Shown: piece by piece, positions 8,141 through 17,355 of the stretch
Numbering within the stretch: position 1 is the stretch's first letter
Layout: every line of letters starts with the position of its first letter
Assembly: GCF_000765145.1 (NCBI RefSeq)
Contig: NZ_JMGA01000029.1
Location: 55,070-119,069, forward strand
Reading direction: 5' to 3'
Length of the DNA stretch: 64,000 bases
Origin: Desulfosporosinus sp. HMP52
GTDB taxonomy: Bacteria; Bacillota; Desulfitobacteriia; Desulfitobacteriales; Desulfitobacteriaceae
The notes under the pieces: model-generated
What the model was told of the DNA's origin: nothing
Databases searched by the model: none
The model's input: only the letters and a program-made list of their open reading frames with translations
Position numbers and translations under genes: made by a program

Positions 8141-10222
8141 CTAATTCATAAGCCCTCCGACGTCCAAGATAAGACTGATACTGCCATCTCCCAATAAGGT
8201 ACATCCAGCCAGTCCCTTGACTTTTTTCCTGTTGTGGATATATTCAGGAAGGGCTTTCACGACCACTTGCTGCTGGCCGACTAACCCATCGGCAAAGATA
8301 CAAAGGGTTTTATTGTCTTGCTCTACCATAATGATGATCCCCTCTGTAAACTGCGTCACCTCTGTCTGTACATGGTAAATTTGGTGTAACCGTACGATGG
8401 GAAAACACTGTCCTCTGACCATCATCATTTCATTATTGTCCGGATCGACTATAACGTCTGTCAGTTTTGGCCGGAAGGATTCCTTAATCGCGGTTGTTGG
8501 TATGGTATAGCACGAATCCCCCACCTTGATATTCATGCCGTCAATGATTGCTAAGGTTAAAGGAATTTTCAGTATTATAGTAGTTCCTTCTCCCGGGACA
8601 CTATCTGCTGTTATGGCTCCCCCAACGGCTTCAATATTTTTCACCACAACATCCATTCCAACTCCACGGCCAGAAAACTCCGTGACTGTTTCATTGGTTG
8701 AAAAACCGGGAAGAAAAACTAAGTTATAGATTTCCTTATCAGGGATTTGATCGTCCGATTCTTGAATTAATCCCTTTTCAAGGGCTTTGGCTAAGATCCG
8801 ATCCTTGTTAAAACCTTCACCATCATCCCGAATAATGATTAAGACATCTCCTCCGGCATTTTTTGCTTCCAAGATGATTGTTCCTGAACGGGTCTTTCCT
8901 TTCGCTTCTCGCTCAGAAGGCATTTCGATGCCGTGATCAATAGAATTTCGGATGAGATGCATCAATGGATCTGAGATATGTTCAATAATATTTTTGTCCA
9001 CCTCAGTTTCTTGACCTATTAACTGGAGCCGAACTTCCTTGTCAAGCTTTTTGCACATATCCCGTACTGTACGATTCATTTTTTGGAATGTCCCGGCTAA
9101 GGGCACCATGCGCACTGACATTACAATGTCTTGTAATTCACTCGTGATTTTTCTTAGCTGTCGCGCGGCCTTTTCAAAGTTATTGAGTTCCAAGCCTTTG
9201 AGATCAGGATTTTGCGTTACCATAGCCTCGGCAATTACCATTTCTCCGACTAAATCCATCAACTGATCTAACTTTGCCACACTCACACTTATAATGCTCT
9301 GCTGGGTTGCTGCTAAAAGGTTTTCATTTTCTCCGGGGTCTGTTGGAAAAGTATTTTTACCTAATACAGTGGGAACTTTAAGAGAGCTTTCCCCCATTAA
9401 ATGGCTTTCATTTTGAAGATTTTCAAACAAGTCACTATTATCGACTTGAGTTAGTTGAAGGTTCTTTAACGAGAATGTTTGAACTAGGGCTTTATGAATT
9501 TCATCAAAGGAGTGCTGAGTTTTTAGAAAAAGAGTAAAACCCTGTTCACAAATAACACTTGCGCTGTCCTCCCGATCTAAATCTTCAGGGATATGACATA
9601 ACTCTTCCACAAGCTCTTGTAGGTCGTTAACAACACCAAAGGCTCGCAGGTTTTCCATTCCACAGTCTGGTTCAAAAAAAAGGGTGGCCTCGAATATATT
9701 TTGGGAGGTCGGTGTGTTTGTTTTCACTTTACTTATGTAATACTGTGGATTCTCAATGGGCCTGTTTTCTTGAGAATCTGCTCCATGTGAGATGTTTGTA
9801 TGTTGACCCTTGATTGTGGAATAAAAGACTTTCAGGCTTTCGATTAATTCCGAAGGATCTCCGTCTGCTTCGTCTCCATTCCTGATTTTGGCGATTTCTA
9901 GTTTAATGAAATCAATACCTTCAAGGACTAAATCTGACAGCTCTGAATAATTAACGTTTTGGGGCTTGTCCTCACGCAGAACAAAAAATAAATCCTCCAT
10001 AGAATGGGCCAACATTGAAATATTATTATAGAGCATCATTGCTGAAGAGCCTTTGATGGTATGCATGATCCTAAAGATTTCGTTGATTGCCTCAGAGGAA
10101 TAAGAACTGGACTTCTCATTAGAAATAATCACAAGTTCCATTTGTTCAATAAGTTGGGTTGACTCAAAGATAAATAAATCAAGCATAGGTTCGTTAACAT
10201 ATTGATCTGACAAGTTATTCAC
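8141..10222 (-). CDS. cheA: chemotaxis histidine kinase CheA
   Basis: CheA autophosphorylates in response to receptor arrays and passes phosphate to CheY and CheB. The 693-residue protein has the P1 HPt domain with H54 (MHTIKGSSAMM), a linker and P2-like region, the P3 dimerisation helices (about 315-375), the P4 ATPase domain (N box LIRNSIDHGIEMPSEREAKGK, split here: HLIRNSIDHG then EMPSEREAKG; G box GRGVGMDVV), and the C-terminal CheW-like P5. All catalytic motifs appear intact. It follows cheY by 22 bp and precedes cheW, the usual operon arrangement in Firmicutes. Confidence 0.95.
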   Translation of the reverse strand: MNNLSDQYVNEPMLDLFIFESTQLIEQMELVIISNEKSSSYSSEAINEIFRIMHTIKGSSAMMLYNNISMLAHSMEDLFFVLREDKPQNVNYSELSDLVLEGIDFIKLEIAKIRNGDEADGDPSELIESLKVFYSTIKGQHTNISHGADSQENRPIENPQYYISKVKTNTPTSQNIFEATLFFEPDCGMENLRAFGVVNDLQELVEELCHIPEDLDREDSASVICEQGFTLFLKTQHSFDEIHKALVQTFSLKNLQLTQVDNSDLFENLQNESHLMGESSLKVPTVLGKNTFPTDPGENENLLAATQQSIISVSVAKLDQLMDLVGEMVIAEAMVTQNPDLKGLELNNFEKAARQLRKITSELQDIVMSVRMVPLAGTFQKMNRTVRDMCKKLDKEVRLQLIGQETEVDKNIIEHISDPLMHLIRNSIDHGIEMPSEREAKGKTRSGTIILEAKNAGGDVLIIIRDDGEGFNKDRILAKALEKGLIQESDDQIPDKEIYNLVFLPGFSTNETVTEFSGRGVGMDVVVKNIEAVGGAITADSVPGEGTTIILKIPLTLAIIDGMNIKVGDSCYTIPTTAIKESFRPKLTDVIVDPDNNEMMMVRGQCFPIVRLHQIYHVQTEVTQFTEGIIIMVEQDNKTLCIFADGLVGQQQVVVKALPEYIHNRKKVKGLAGCTLLGDGSISLILDVGGLMN

Positions 10223-10244
10223 GCCCTTTTATTTGGATTTCTTG

Positions 10245-10607
10245 TCATATCCCTAACACCTTAGAAATTGTTTGGTAGAGGAATTCCTCTTTGAATGGTT
10301 TGACAATAAATGTTTTGGCTCCGCATATTATTGATTCCTTAACCATGCCCTCCTGCCCCATGGCTGAGACCATAATCACCTTAGCTTGCGGGTCAAAAGC
10401 CTTAATCGCTTTAAGCGCCTCAATTCCAGACATTTCAGGCATTGTAATATCCATGGTTACGACATCGGGACGTAATTCTTTATACATCGCGAGGCCTATA
10501 GATCCATTTTCTGCTTCTCCGACTATTTCTATGTCGTATTTCTGAAGCATATTTCGAATGGAAAGTCGCATAAAAGATGCATCATCAACGATTAGTAGTT
10601 TCTTCAT
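10245..10607 (-). CDS. cheY: chemotaxis response regulator CheY
   Basis: The canonical 120-residue receiver that, when phosphorylated by CheA, binds the flagellar switch. D8/D9, phospho-acceptor D53 (TMDITMPEMSG), the S/T position near 81 and the lysine of VKPF are all present. Its first 23 bases overlap the end of the upstream TetR-family gene, so the two are almost certainly cotranscribed and translationally coupled. Confidence 0.95.
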   Translation of the reverse strand: MKKLLIVDDASFMRLSIRNMLQKYDIEIVGEAENGSIGLAMYKELRPDVVTMDITMPEMSGIEALKAIKAFDPQAKVIMVSAMGQEGMVKESIICGAKTFIVKPFKEEFLYQTISKVLGI

Positions 10608-11262
10608 CTAACTCAACTCCTCTACCTATATCTCTAATTTCAAGTCGATAACTGTCTAGCAATATTTTTAAAGCATTTAAAGTATGCTCTTTTAAGGCAA
10701 AGTTGTAATTATTAAGGCGCCATCTCAATACAACAACTCTTTCGAGACCGATAATAAAATCCGCTAATATTTCCGTATCGACATTTCCAGGAATTTCTTT
10801 CTGAAGCTTAGCATGCTCAATTAATGATTTAATAGTATTGAATCGATTATTAATTTTGTTCCTAGCCACATTACCTAGCTCACCCTCTTGTACCAATCCT
10901 TCAATCGATAATATAATCGACGTTATTTCAGGGTAGTTTTCATAGTACGTGGCATATGCTTCTACAAAGTAAAAAATGGCTTCTATTGGATTTAACCCTT
11001 TAAGTTCTAATGATTCAAGAATAGCGTTATCGTACTGTGAGAAATATTCAAGCACTGCCAAAATTAGTTCATTCTTTGATCTATAATGCTTAAAAATAGT
11101 TGACTCAGAGATTCCTTGCCTTTTTGCCACTTCTCTCGTCGTTAGTCCTTGCAACCCCAGTTCATTTATAACCTCAATGGTCGATAAAATTAAACCTTCT
11201 TTTGTATGTAGTAATATGGACACCCTCAACCCCCCATCAGTAAGTAACTGATTACTCGCCAT
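10585..11262 (-). CDS. TetR-family regulator at the head of the chemotaxis operon
   Basis: The N-terminal part is a TetR helix-turn-helix (TTREVAKRQGISESTIFKHY), followed by an all-helical ligand or dimer domain. The end overlaps cheY by 23 bp, making it the first gene of the che operon. TetR proteins usually repress their own operon, so it may control chemotaxis in response to a small ligand (inference). The ATG at 11262 has no ribosome site; a GTG at 11223 has GGGGGG six bases upstream and gives a more usual TetR start, so the true protein may be 13 residues shorter. The region upstream has paired 10-bp repeats that could be its operator. Confidence 0.85.
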   Translation of the reverse strand: MASNQLLTDGGLRVSILLHTKEGLILSTIEVINELGLQGLTTREVAKRQGISESTIFKHYRSKNELILAVLEYFSQYDNAILESLELKGLNPIEAIFYFVEAYATYYENYPEITSIILSIEGLVQEGELGNVARNKINNRFNTIKSLIEHAKLQKEIPGNVDTEILADFIIGLERVVVLRWRLNNYNFALKEHTLNALKILLDSYRLEIRDIGRGVELDEETTNR

Positions 11263-11272
11263 GATTTATTAA

Positions 11273-11302
11273 ATACATAATACGCCTTTTTTATACACAA
11301 TA
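11273..11302 (-). promoter_or_regulatory. tandem 10-bp repeats, candidate TetR operator of the che operon
   Basis: On the + strand ATACATAATA (11273-11282) and ATACACAATA (11293-11302) are direct repeats 20 bp apart, two helical turns, just upstream of the TetR gene. The minus-strand TATTAT in the first copy could serve as a -10. The spacing and position suit a repressor operator; binding is inferred only. Confidence 0.35.
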
Positions 11303-11452
11303 CTAGCTTTTTTGATAAAAATATATTTATTTTTTAGAGAATATGACTGATATTTAAAACCGAAACATTAATTATTCACAAGTGTTCCAAATAACTATAA
11401 AGGGCTCCTTATTACCGTTACTGTTGCAAGGCATCATAGACTACCCCTAGTA

Positions 11453-11610
11453 TTAAGAGCTAATTACTTTTGTTATTTCTCCATCTTCTGCCCGAATCAT
11501 GATCGGAATGGGAGGATTGTCTCTGAAAAGTATGTTCCTCAACCCTTCTTTTTAATTAATTGTATATTAGAATTAATCTCACTCAGGTTTTCCCTCTCAG
11601 AAAGCAAGGA
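11453..11610 (-). pseudogene. possible relic of a PAS-domain sensor protein
   Basis: The 499-bp gap before the HD-GYP gene is not blank. One minus-strand frame reads LRNILFRDNPPIPIMIRAED then GEITKVISS and a stop at 11453-11455, which resembles the start of a PAS domain. The frame just upstream reads RENLSEINSNIQLIKKK, like a sensor-kinase linker helix, and joins only through a frameshift near 11545. No start codon or ribosome site remains. I read this as a decayed gene end, with low certainty; 11263-11450 holds only the promoter region of the che operon. Confidence 0.35.
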
Positions 11611-11673
11611 ATAACAATTAATATGTCGAAAAATGTACTTATGCCCCTATTGCTTATCTAAAAAGCTGACAAA

Positions 11674-11705
11674 AAAGACTAGCATTTTTATAGATGCTAG
11701 TCTTT
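11674..11705 (-). terminator. rho-independent terminator of the HD-GYP gene
   Basis: A perfect 12-bp stem (AAAGACTAGCAT / ATGCTAGTCTTT) with an 8-base loop. On the minus strand it is followed by TTT, and it lies 57 bp after the HD-GYP stop codon. Confidence 0.85.
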
Positions 11706-11761
11706 GAAATAAAATTCTTCATTGAACTATTAAGTAATCGCAATCATGTAAAATCCCATCA

Positions 11762-12823
11762 TTATTCGAAAGTCAATATCTTAGTATTAGGTTTGGTAAT
11801 GTCAACAAAGGTCGAGCCTTTTAAAATTACCGGTCTAGTTATCTCATAGGGTGGAACATAAACAATTTCCGCCTTTTCGCCGTTTTCCAAAATTACTTTC
11901 AGTCCAGTAAAATATGAAGAAATATTTTTCAAAAAAACATTTAAGACTTGAATGTCAAATATACTCATACCAATGGTCTGAAACATCTCAAAAGCTTCAA
12001 AAGGATTTACTCCTTTTTTATAGATCCTGTCTTGAGTCATTGCATCGTAAACGTCTGCGATGGCAATAATTTTAGCCGACAAAGGAATCTCCTTACTGAG
12101 TAAACCGTATGGATAACCTGAACCATCAGATCTCTCATGATGGGAAAGTACTGCGTCTTTAATAGAGGAGTTAATTTCAGTCAAATCTTTAATGCTAAAG
12201 TACCCGAGTAAAGTATGGTTTTTCATAATTTCAAACTCTGTTTCCAATAACTTTCCCCGTTTATTGAGGATCTCATTTGGAATAAGAACTTTTCCAATAT
12301 CGTGTAGCACCCCTGCCTGAATAACTTGTTTTATCTCGTCTTTAGGCAAGTTCATCCATTTGGCAATGAGCATTGCATAAAATGCCACATTAACACAATG
12401 CGTATAGGTATACTCATCTTTATCTTTAATACTATTTAAACACCTGATAACATTTAGATTGTTGATATTTCCGTAAACTGATTTTGAAATTTGAGTAATT
12501 TTCGTATAGTTTATTTTTTTACCCACGGCAAGTTCTTTAAGAACCTGTTTTACAACAAGAACAGCTTCTGCATGACTTTGCTTAATCGGTTCAATTTGAT
12601 CAGTAAGATTTCCATTCTCAGTTATTTTCCCATTTCTTTGATCTAAGTCGTCTAGAGTATATATCCATACATACATAATGCCATAAGCGATTAGAACATC
12701 TAATATATATTGATTCAAAACAGAGTCTTTAAACACCAATGTAGTACCCTGACAAGATTTTACATCCTCAGCAAGAACAGTCCCCTGATTGCACTGGGAA
12801 ACCAGAATCTTAATTCTTTTCAT
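11762..12823 (-). CDS. HD-GYP domain protein, probable c-di-GMP phosphodiesterase
   Basis: HD-GYP enzymes hydrolyse the second messenger c-di-GMP. The C-terminal domain (about 140-310) has H174-D175 in HDIGK, H203, the pair H228-H229 (SHHER) and the GSGYP signature (234-238), so the catalytic set looks complete. The N-terminal 130 residues resemble the DUF3391-like lead-in of this family and contain no membrane segment. A GGCGGTGA ribosome site precedes the ATG. It stands alone on the minus strand, with a soluble chemoreceptor and a GGDEF cyclase as the next genes upstream, so this is a small c-di-GMP and signalling cluster. Confidence 0.9.
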   Translation of the reverse strand: MKRIKILVSQCNQGTVLAEDVKSCQGTTLVFKDSVLNQYILDVLIAYGIMYVWIYTLDDLDQRNGKITENGNLTDQIEPIKQSHAEAVLVVKQVLKELAVGKKINYTKITQISKSVYGNINNLNVIRCLNSIKDKDEYTYTHCVNVAFYAMLIAKWMNLPKDEIKQVIQAGVLHDIGKVLIPNEILNKRGKLLETEFEIMKNHTLLGYFSIKDLTEINSSIKDAVLSHHERSDGSGYPYGLLSKEIPLSAKIIAIADVYDAMTQDRIYKKGVNPFEAFEMFQTIGMSIFDIQVLNVFLKNISSYFTGLKVILENGEKAEIVYVPPYEITRPVILKGSTFVDITKPNTKILTFE

Positions 12824-12926
12824 AGCTCACCGCCAGCTTTCATTATCTTTCACAAATGACATGTTTAAATATTTGCATAGTGAGCATTAAGAGTTTTGAC
12901 AAGAACTCTCCTACTTACCAAATCAA

Positions 12927-12955
12927 AAAGTATCGATCATAAAAACCGATACTTT
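12927..12955 (-). terminator. terminator of the soluble chemoreceptor gene
   Basis: The stem AAAGTATCG / CGATACTTT is followed on the minus strand by a T-rich tail (TTTTTGATT). It is 228 bp after the stop of the 13183-13992 gene. The rest of the gap 12824-13182 shows nothing I can name. Confidence 0.6.
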
Positions 12956-13182
12956 AATAGATAATCAGTAGCGTTGCATAAAGGTTACCAGTTAAAAGTC
13001 AAATTATACAATTAAGATAAAACTAACAGAAAAGCCTCAAACAGAAGATATGCCTGATTATTTCCTATTAATACCATAAAAGATACTTATAGTGAGAGTG
13101 AGGGTTATGGTTAGTTCTTGCCCAAAGCCCTAAACACAAGAGATAAATGCAAGTAACTCAACTCGAATAATATAAAGCTGAT

Positions 13183-13992
13183 TTAGGATCGTCCCAATTC
13201 TAAAAGTTTTTTAGCCATACTTTCAATTCTCACTAGAGTATTAGCTATTTCCGTTACATCATTGGCGTGGCTTTCAGTGGCCTCGGTAAGCTGTTTTATA
13301 GCTTCAATTAAAAGCCCAACAGAAGATTGCACTTCCTTAACGTTACTTTCAATTGCGTGGGTAGAAGAATCTGTATCTGTCGCGAGTTTCCTGACCTCCT
13401 CAGATACTATTGCAAATCCCCTACCATGTTCCCCAGCTCGGGAAGCCTCGATGGCTGCATTAATTCCCAGGATATTGCTTTGTTTAGAAATTTTCTTGAT
13501 TTCCTGAGTTAATTCATTGGTTTTCTGCATCTCAAGATTAACTTGTTTAGTCTCATCATTCATATTCCGTATTGTTGCTGCTAATTCTTCCGTAGCACTT
13601 GAAAGATTTTGGGCTGAAGAAGAAATTGTTACGACTGCATCAAGTATTTCCTGACCTGTTTCCAAGAGACTATCATAAAGTTCAAGGGAACAAGCAATGG
13701 CCAGACAACCAGCGAGCTTTGAGTCGTCGAAGATTGGAAGAGCAATACCGACAAAGGGAACACCAAATAGTTCTTTCGATACGCGCCTTACTACTCGTTG
13801 TCCACTATTAAGAGCCTCTAATACATTAGAACCTGGGGTCGGTGGGTTGCCAATTTTAGCTTTTGTGTCAATTGTCTTGCCCGGGTAATAAGCAACAATT
13901 TTTTCAGTATCGAAAAGGGTAACTGCAACATCTTCGTTAAAAAACTTCTGGATCTCCGAAGCAATAATCTGATAAGCCTCAAATTTTTTCAC
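13183..13992 (-). CDS. soluble YfmS-like chemoreceptor
   Basis: A 269-residue chemoreceptor with no membrane segment. The first 115 residues form a small sensor domain of unknown ligand, with the blocks [18 protein letters not shown] and [20 protein letters not shown]. The rest is a shortened signalling domain ending in the conserved tip ([33 protein letters not shown]). The overall plan matches cytoplasmic receptors such as Bacillus YfmS. The start is GTG at 13992 with GGGGGT about 11 bases upstream. It is monocistronic. It could sense an internal metabolite and feed the CheA array encoded nearby; that link is inferred. Confidence 0.85.
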   Translation of the reverse strand: MKKFEAYQIIASEIQKFFNEDVAVTLFDTEKIVAYYPGKTIDTKAKIGNPPTPGSNVLEALNSGQRVVRRVSKELFGVPFVGIALPIFDDSKLAGCLAIACSLELYDSLLETGQEILDAVVTISSSAQNLSSATEELAATIRNMNDETKQVNLEMQKTNELTQEIKKISKQSNILGINAAIEASRAGEHGRGFAIVSEEVRKLATDTDSSTHAIESNVKEVQSSVGLLIEAIKQLTEATESHANDVTEIANTLVRIESMAKKLLELGRS

Positions 13993-14213
13993 TCTTTATA
14001 ATACCCCCGCACGAGCAAAATTTCCCGCTTGTAATTTCCTTATTATTCCTTTAGGGTTTTTTACATTATTCTTTACTTGCTATATTCGACACAGACGCTC
14101 AAAAGCCTTCAAATATTGAGCATATTTTATAAAGCAAACCCTGGCTACCCTAGAAATATCTACATCTATTCAAGAATACCCTATCCCATTTTCGCAAGCA
14201 TTATCCTATATCC

Positions 14214-15353
14214 TCATTGAGAACATTGTCGTTCAAGACTGTACAATTCGGTAACAACAACATTTCTTCCACTTCCCTTGGCCTTGTATAATGCTCTATC
14301 AACCCTTTCCATGATTACATCATGATTGTCATGATTATAAAACGATGTTACACCAAAGCTACAAGTTAGAGGAATTTCCTTTTTTAATGACTCTTTATAA
14401 ATAGCCCTTCTCAATCTTTCCGCAAGGGCAGTGGCCTCATCGCTAACAGTATGCGGCAGCAATATGACAAATTCCTCCCCCCCCCATCGAGCGAAGATGT
14501 CTACTCCTCTAATCGATTCTTTAACTAAGTTGGAGACCTCTACAAGAATCTTATCTCCAAAGCTATGCCCTTTTTTGTCATTAAAATTTTTGAAATGATC
14601 TATGTCGAACATTATTAGTGAAAAAGTATTCCCATATCTTTTGGCAAGTTCAATCTCACTGCTTAAGGATTCATTAAATTTCAAGCGATTATATGTATTT
14701 GTTAAAGGATCCTTAGTTGATAATTCTTTAAAGTATTGTTTGTAAACATAGTCAAGTCGCATATATTTTCCTAGACTGTACACTGAAATGGTGTTTATAA
14801 ATATTGCAATTAATAAATAGCTGTAAATAGCAATCAGTTCAGTAAAAGCCGGCGTATACTTACTCATTGTTACAACTAGGAATCCTGCTAAAGTGTACAA
14901 CGCAATAAAAATCCTGTAATGAAGAATGTTCGGTATTAGGAAGAAAACCCCAAAAATAATTACATTAATTGCAAATGCTTGGATTAAGAAATGGGATGTT
15001 TCATACACAAAGACAATTATGAAAAAAAGATTTATATAAATAAGTTCATAAACTGTAATTTTAAAAAATGTGGAAGATTTAAGAAAAAAATCTAGCCGAT
15101 AATAAAAGAAAATTCCTAAGAAGAGAAATATAAAGCGGCATATGCAAATTATCACCAGAGTTTCATTAGATTTGTTAGCAGAAAAATCATAGAATATAAA
15201 AATAAAAAAAAGCATTCCAATGCCTTGGGCAATTCTTCGAAGCTGGTTTTTAGATCGATTTAAGTAGGAATCTTCAAATCGTCTTTCGAGATCTTTATCT
15301 AAGAACATTCCTGTTAACTTAGAGATGGCCTGTGTCTGAGGATCCATCATCAA
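14214..15353 (-). CDS. membrane-bound diguanylate cyclase (GGDEF)
   Basis: Makes c-di-GMP from two GTP. The first 200 residues contain about six hydrophobic segments, and the C-terminal 170 residues are a GGDEF domain with the active-site motif G291-G292-E293-E294-F295 and the upstream DIDHFKNFND block. No PAS, GAF or HAMP domain is seen, so the membrane part is presumably the sensor. The active-site codons lie in a run of nine G on the coding strand (14477-14485), a slippage-prone tract. It faces the same way as the chemoreceptor and HD-GYP genes but is separated from the former by 221 bp in which I see no clear element. Confidence 0.9.
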   Translation of the reverse strand: MMMDPQTQAISKLTGMFLDKDLERRFEDSYLNRSKNQLRRIAQGIGMLFFIFIFYDFSANKSNETLVIICICRFIFLFLGIFFYYRLDFFLKSSTFFKITVYELIYINLFFIIVFVYETSHFLIQAFAINVIIFGVFFLIPNILHYRIFIALYTLAGFLVVTMSKYTPAFTELIAIYSYLLIAIFINTISVYSLGKYMRLDYVYKQYFKELSTKDPLTNTYNRLKFNESLSSEIELAKRYGNTFSLIMFDIDHFKNFNDKKGHSFGDKILVEVSNLVKESIRGVDIFARWGGEEFVILLPHTVSDEATALAERLRRAIYKESLKKEIPLTCSFGVTSFYNHDNHDVIMERVDRALYKAKGSGRNVVVTELYSLERQCSQ

Positions 15354-15609
15354 ATCACTTCTTTCAACCCTCTTTATGGAATTACCAAACGTGCAGGATG
15401 CTTCATTGTTGACATTACACCTAAAAAATCAATTAAGTTAATTACATTACAACCTGGTCAAAATTTCCATCTTATGCATATTATTATATCTTATGATTTG
15501 AACATCCCTTTTAACTATGAAGATATGATTGAACTTGTTGTAAGTATTTACTTCTTCCTCTGATGAAAGATTAACTACTAAGGGAATTAAAGAGTGAAGC
15601 TCATAGGGA

Positions 15610-15641
15610 TGCCCCCCACTCCTCGAAGGGAATGGGGGGCA
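15610..15641 (-). terminator. strong GC hairpin after the peptidoglycan-binding gene
   Basis: A 13-bp stem (TGCCCCCCACTCC / GGAATGGGGGGCA, one wobble) lies 14 bp after the stop at 15655. On the minus strand it has no T-run, so it is either a weak terminator or a 3'-protecting hairpin. The remaining gap, 15354-15609, shows no other element. Confidence 0.5.
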
Positions 15642-15654
15642 CTTCTTTGTCTAT

Positions 15655-16380
15655 TTAATAATAACAGTTAACACCTAAAGCAGTCCAAGTCTTAATACCT
15701 ACAATTCCATCCTGAACTAAGCCCATACACTCCTGAAAATATAGAACTGCTCCTTTCGTAATAGGGCCAAAGATTCCGTCGACATTTCCTGAATAATACC
15801 CTTTCGATTTCAACAATCCCTGAAGTTTCACAACTGCCGGGCCGGTACTACCCTCTTGGAGAGTTGGACAGTGGTTTACCGGTGGGGGCGGTGTAGGGCT
15901 ACCGCAATTCACCCCAAGTGCAGTCCAAGTCATTTTGCCGACAATTCCATCCTGAGCTAGCCCAGCACTTTGTTGAAAGGCTATAACGCCTGCACGAGTG
16001 ATAGGGCCAAAGATTCCATCAATGTTTCCTGCGTAAAACCCTCTTGCTTTTAGGCGGCTTTGAAGGTCTACAACAGCCGGTCCGGTACTTCCTTGTGCAA
16101 GAGTCGGACAATGATTTACCGGTGGGGTAGGCGAATTACAATTTACCCCTAGCGCAGTCCAGGTCATCTTACCAACAATTCCATCTTGAGCAAGATTTCT
16201 GCTCTTCTGAAAAGCTAGTACAGCTGATCTGGTTAATGAGCCAAAAATACCGTCAATTTTTCCGGGCGAAAATCCCGCCTCCAATAGCTTAGTCTGTAAC
16301 CTTTTTACATCGGCTCCTGTCGAACCCATTCTTAATAAAGGACATTTCCATTGTCCATCACCTATGTTTTTATTGTGCAA
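15655..16380 (-). CDS. protein of three peptidoglycan-binding (PG_binding_1) repeats
   Basis: Three tandem peptidoglycan-binding repeats of about 70 residues fill almost the whole protein. Each has the pattern LxxGSTGxxVxxLQ, GxxDGIFG and ends in QDGIVG..TWTALGVNC; Pro-rich linkers (SPTPPP) join them. There is no catalytic domain and no clear signal peptide. The start is TTG at 16380, because AGGAGGG sits six bases upstream; an in-frame ATG at 16458 has no ribosome site. The product is 241 residues. It may bind cell wall or spore cortex; export without a visible signal is unexplained, and Firmicute proteins of this kind are sometimes spore-associated. Confidence 0.85.
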   Translation of the reverse strand: MHNKNIGDGQWKCPLLRMGSTGADVKRLQTKLLEAGFSPGKIDGIFGSLTRSAVLAFQKSRNLAQDGIVGKMTWTALGVNCNSPTPPVNHCPTLAQGSTGPAVVDLQSRLKARGFYAGNIDGIFGPITRAGVIAFQQSAGLAQDGIVGKMTWTALGVNCGSPTPPPPVNHCPTLQEGSTGPAVVKLQGLLKSKGYYSGNVDGIFGPITKGAVLYFQECMGLVQDGIVGIKTWTALGVNCYY

Positions 16381-16505
16381 GTTTAGCCCTCCTTTTTTTC
16401 TAGCATATGTATAACTAGCTTGGGATGTTAATTGTCCTCCAGGCCAAAAATTAATCATAAAAATTTACTTTTAAAGCATAATATTGTCAGGAGGTGTCTC
16501 AACTC

Positions 16506-17009
16506 ATGGATCTATATTGGCTAACACAAGCAGTTGCCTATTGGTCACTCGTTCTATTTTTTATACCGCCCTATTATATTAAGAAACTAATGTTGTTTTC
16601 TTTTTTAGGTGGATTTGTGTACACATGGATAGTCCAAATCTTTGCAGTAAATATTTTGAAACGCTGGATCTTTGAAGCTGATATTTTTATGATCTATAAT
16701 ATCCCGGTTTTCTTCAGTATCAGTTGGTTTGCTGTAACTACAATTTTCGGTTATCTGTTATGGAGATTTTCTAGCTATCAGATATGGATCGTTATTTTTT
16801 TTGCGCTATGGGCAACCTTTATGAACCTTACAGCAGTTTCCCTTGGACGTATATCTCTACCGGGATGGAGTATCCCTGAAACATTTATGTTTGCAATTTT
16901 TTCACACGTACTTTTGCTATATGTATTTAAATATATGCACCATGTTAACACTTTAGGGGCCAACGAAGAGATGTTTAAGGACTCATTTATGGGATTTAGA
17001 AAAAGGTAG
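16506..17009 (+). CDS. small multipass membrane protein, CBO0543-like
   Basis: A 167-residue protein with four or five hydrophobic segments and a short basic C-terminal tail (FMGFRKR). The arrangement and the motif set (WSLVLFFIPPYY, SWFAVTTIFGYLLWRF) recall the CBO0543 family of Firmicutes, whose function is unknown. The start is ATG at 16506 with AGGAGGTG eleven bases upstream; a GTG at 16494 overlaps that site. It is transcribed divergently from the peptidoglycan-binding gene and has its own terminator. Confidence 0.7.
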   Translation: MDLYWLTQAVAYWSLVLFFIPPYYIKKLMLFSFLGGFVYTWIVQIFAVNILKRWIFEADIFMIYNIPVFFSISWFAVTTIFGYLLWRFSSYQIWIVIFFALWATFMNLTAVSLGRISLPGWSIPETFMFAIFSHVLLLYVFKYMHHVNTLGANEEMFKDSFMGFRKR

Positions 17010-17019
17010 GGAATTTTTT

Positions 17020-17047
17020 AAGCGACTGGTCTACAGTCGCTTTTTTG
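17020..17047 (+). terminator. rho-independent terminator
   Basis: The stem AAGCGACTG / CAGTCGCTT with a 5-base loop and a TTTTTT tail lies directly after the small membrane-protein gene. Confidence 0.9.
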
Positions 17048-17219
17048 CAAAGTTTTCGCTTCTTGTACCTTATACATACTAGGCTTACTTTTTTGTGAAG
17101 GTGAGTCTAGGTATGGTGAGAGTCGAATTCCACAATATGTTTAAATACTCGAAATTTATTATATTATTTTGATTAATTATTATATACATTATTATCTAAC
17201 TTGTGATAATATTCAATTA

Positions 17220-17237
17220 AATGAATTTGGATTCATT
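17220..17237 (+). other. leader hairpin upstream of CoA-transferase 1
   Basis: A 7-bp stem (AATGAAT / ATTCATT) with loop TTGG is followed by CCCCTTCTTTC, 119 bp before the start codon. The surrounding gap 17048-17355 is AT-rich and presumably holds the promoter, but I cannot pick one with confidence. The second CoA-transferase copy has a longer hairpin containing the same AATGAAT block in the matching place. Confidence 0.35.
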
Positions 17238-17355
17238 CCCCTTCTTTCAGTCCTTATAAATATATCCACTTTATTCGCAGATATATCTTTCGTCGAAAAT
17301 TTCACTTTCGGGCTACTTAAACCCAATTTTTTAAATGAAATGGCAGGCGACAATA

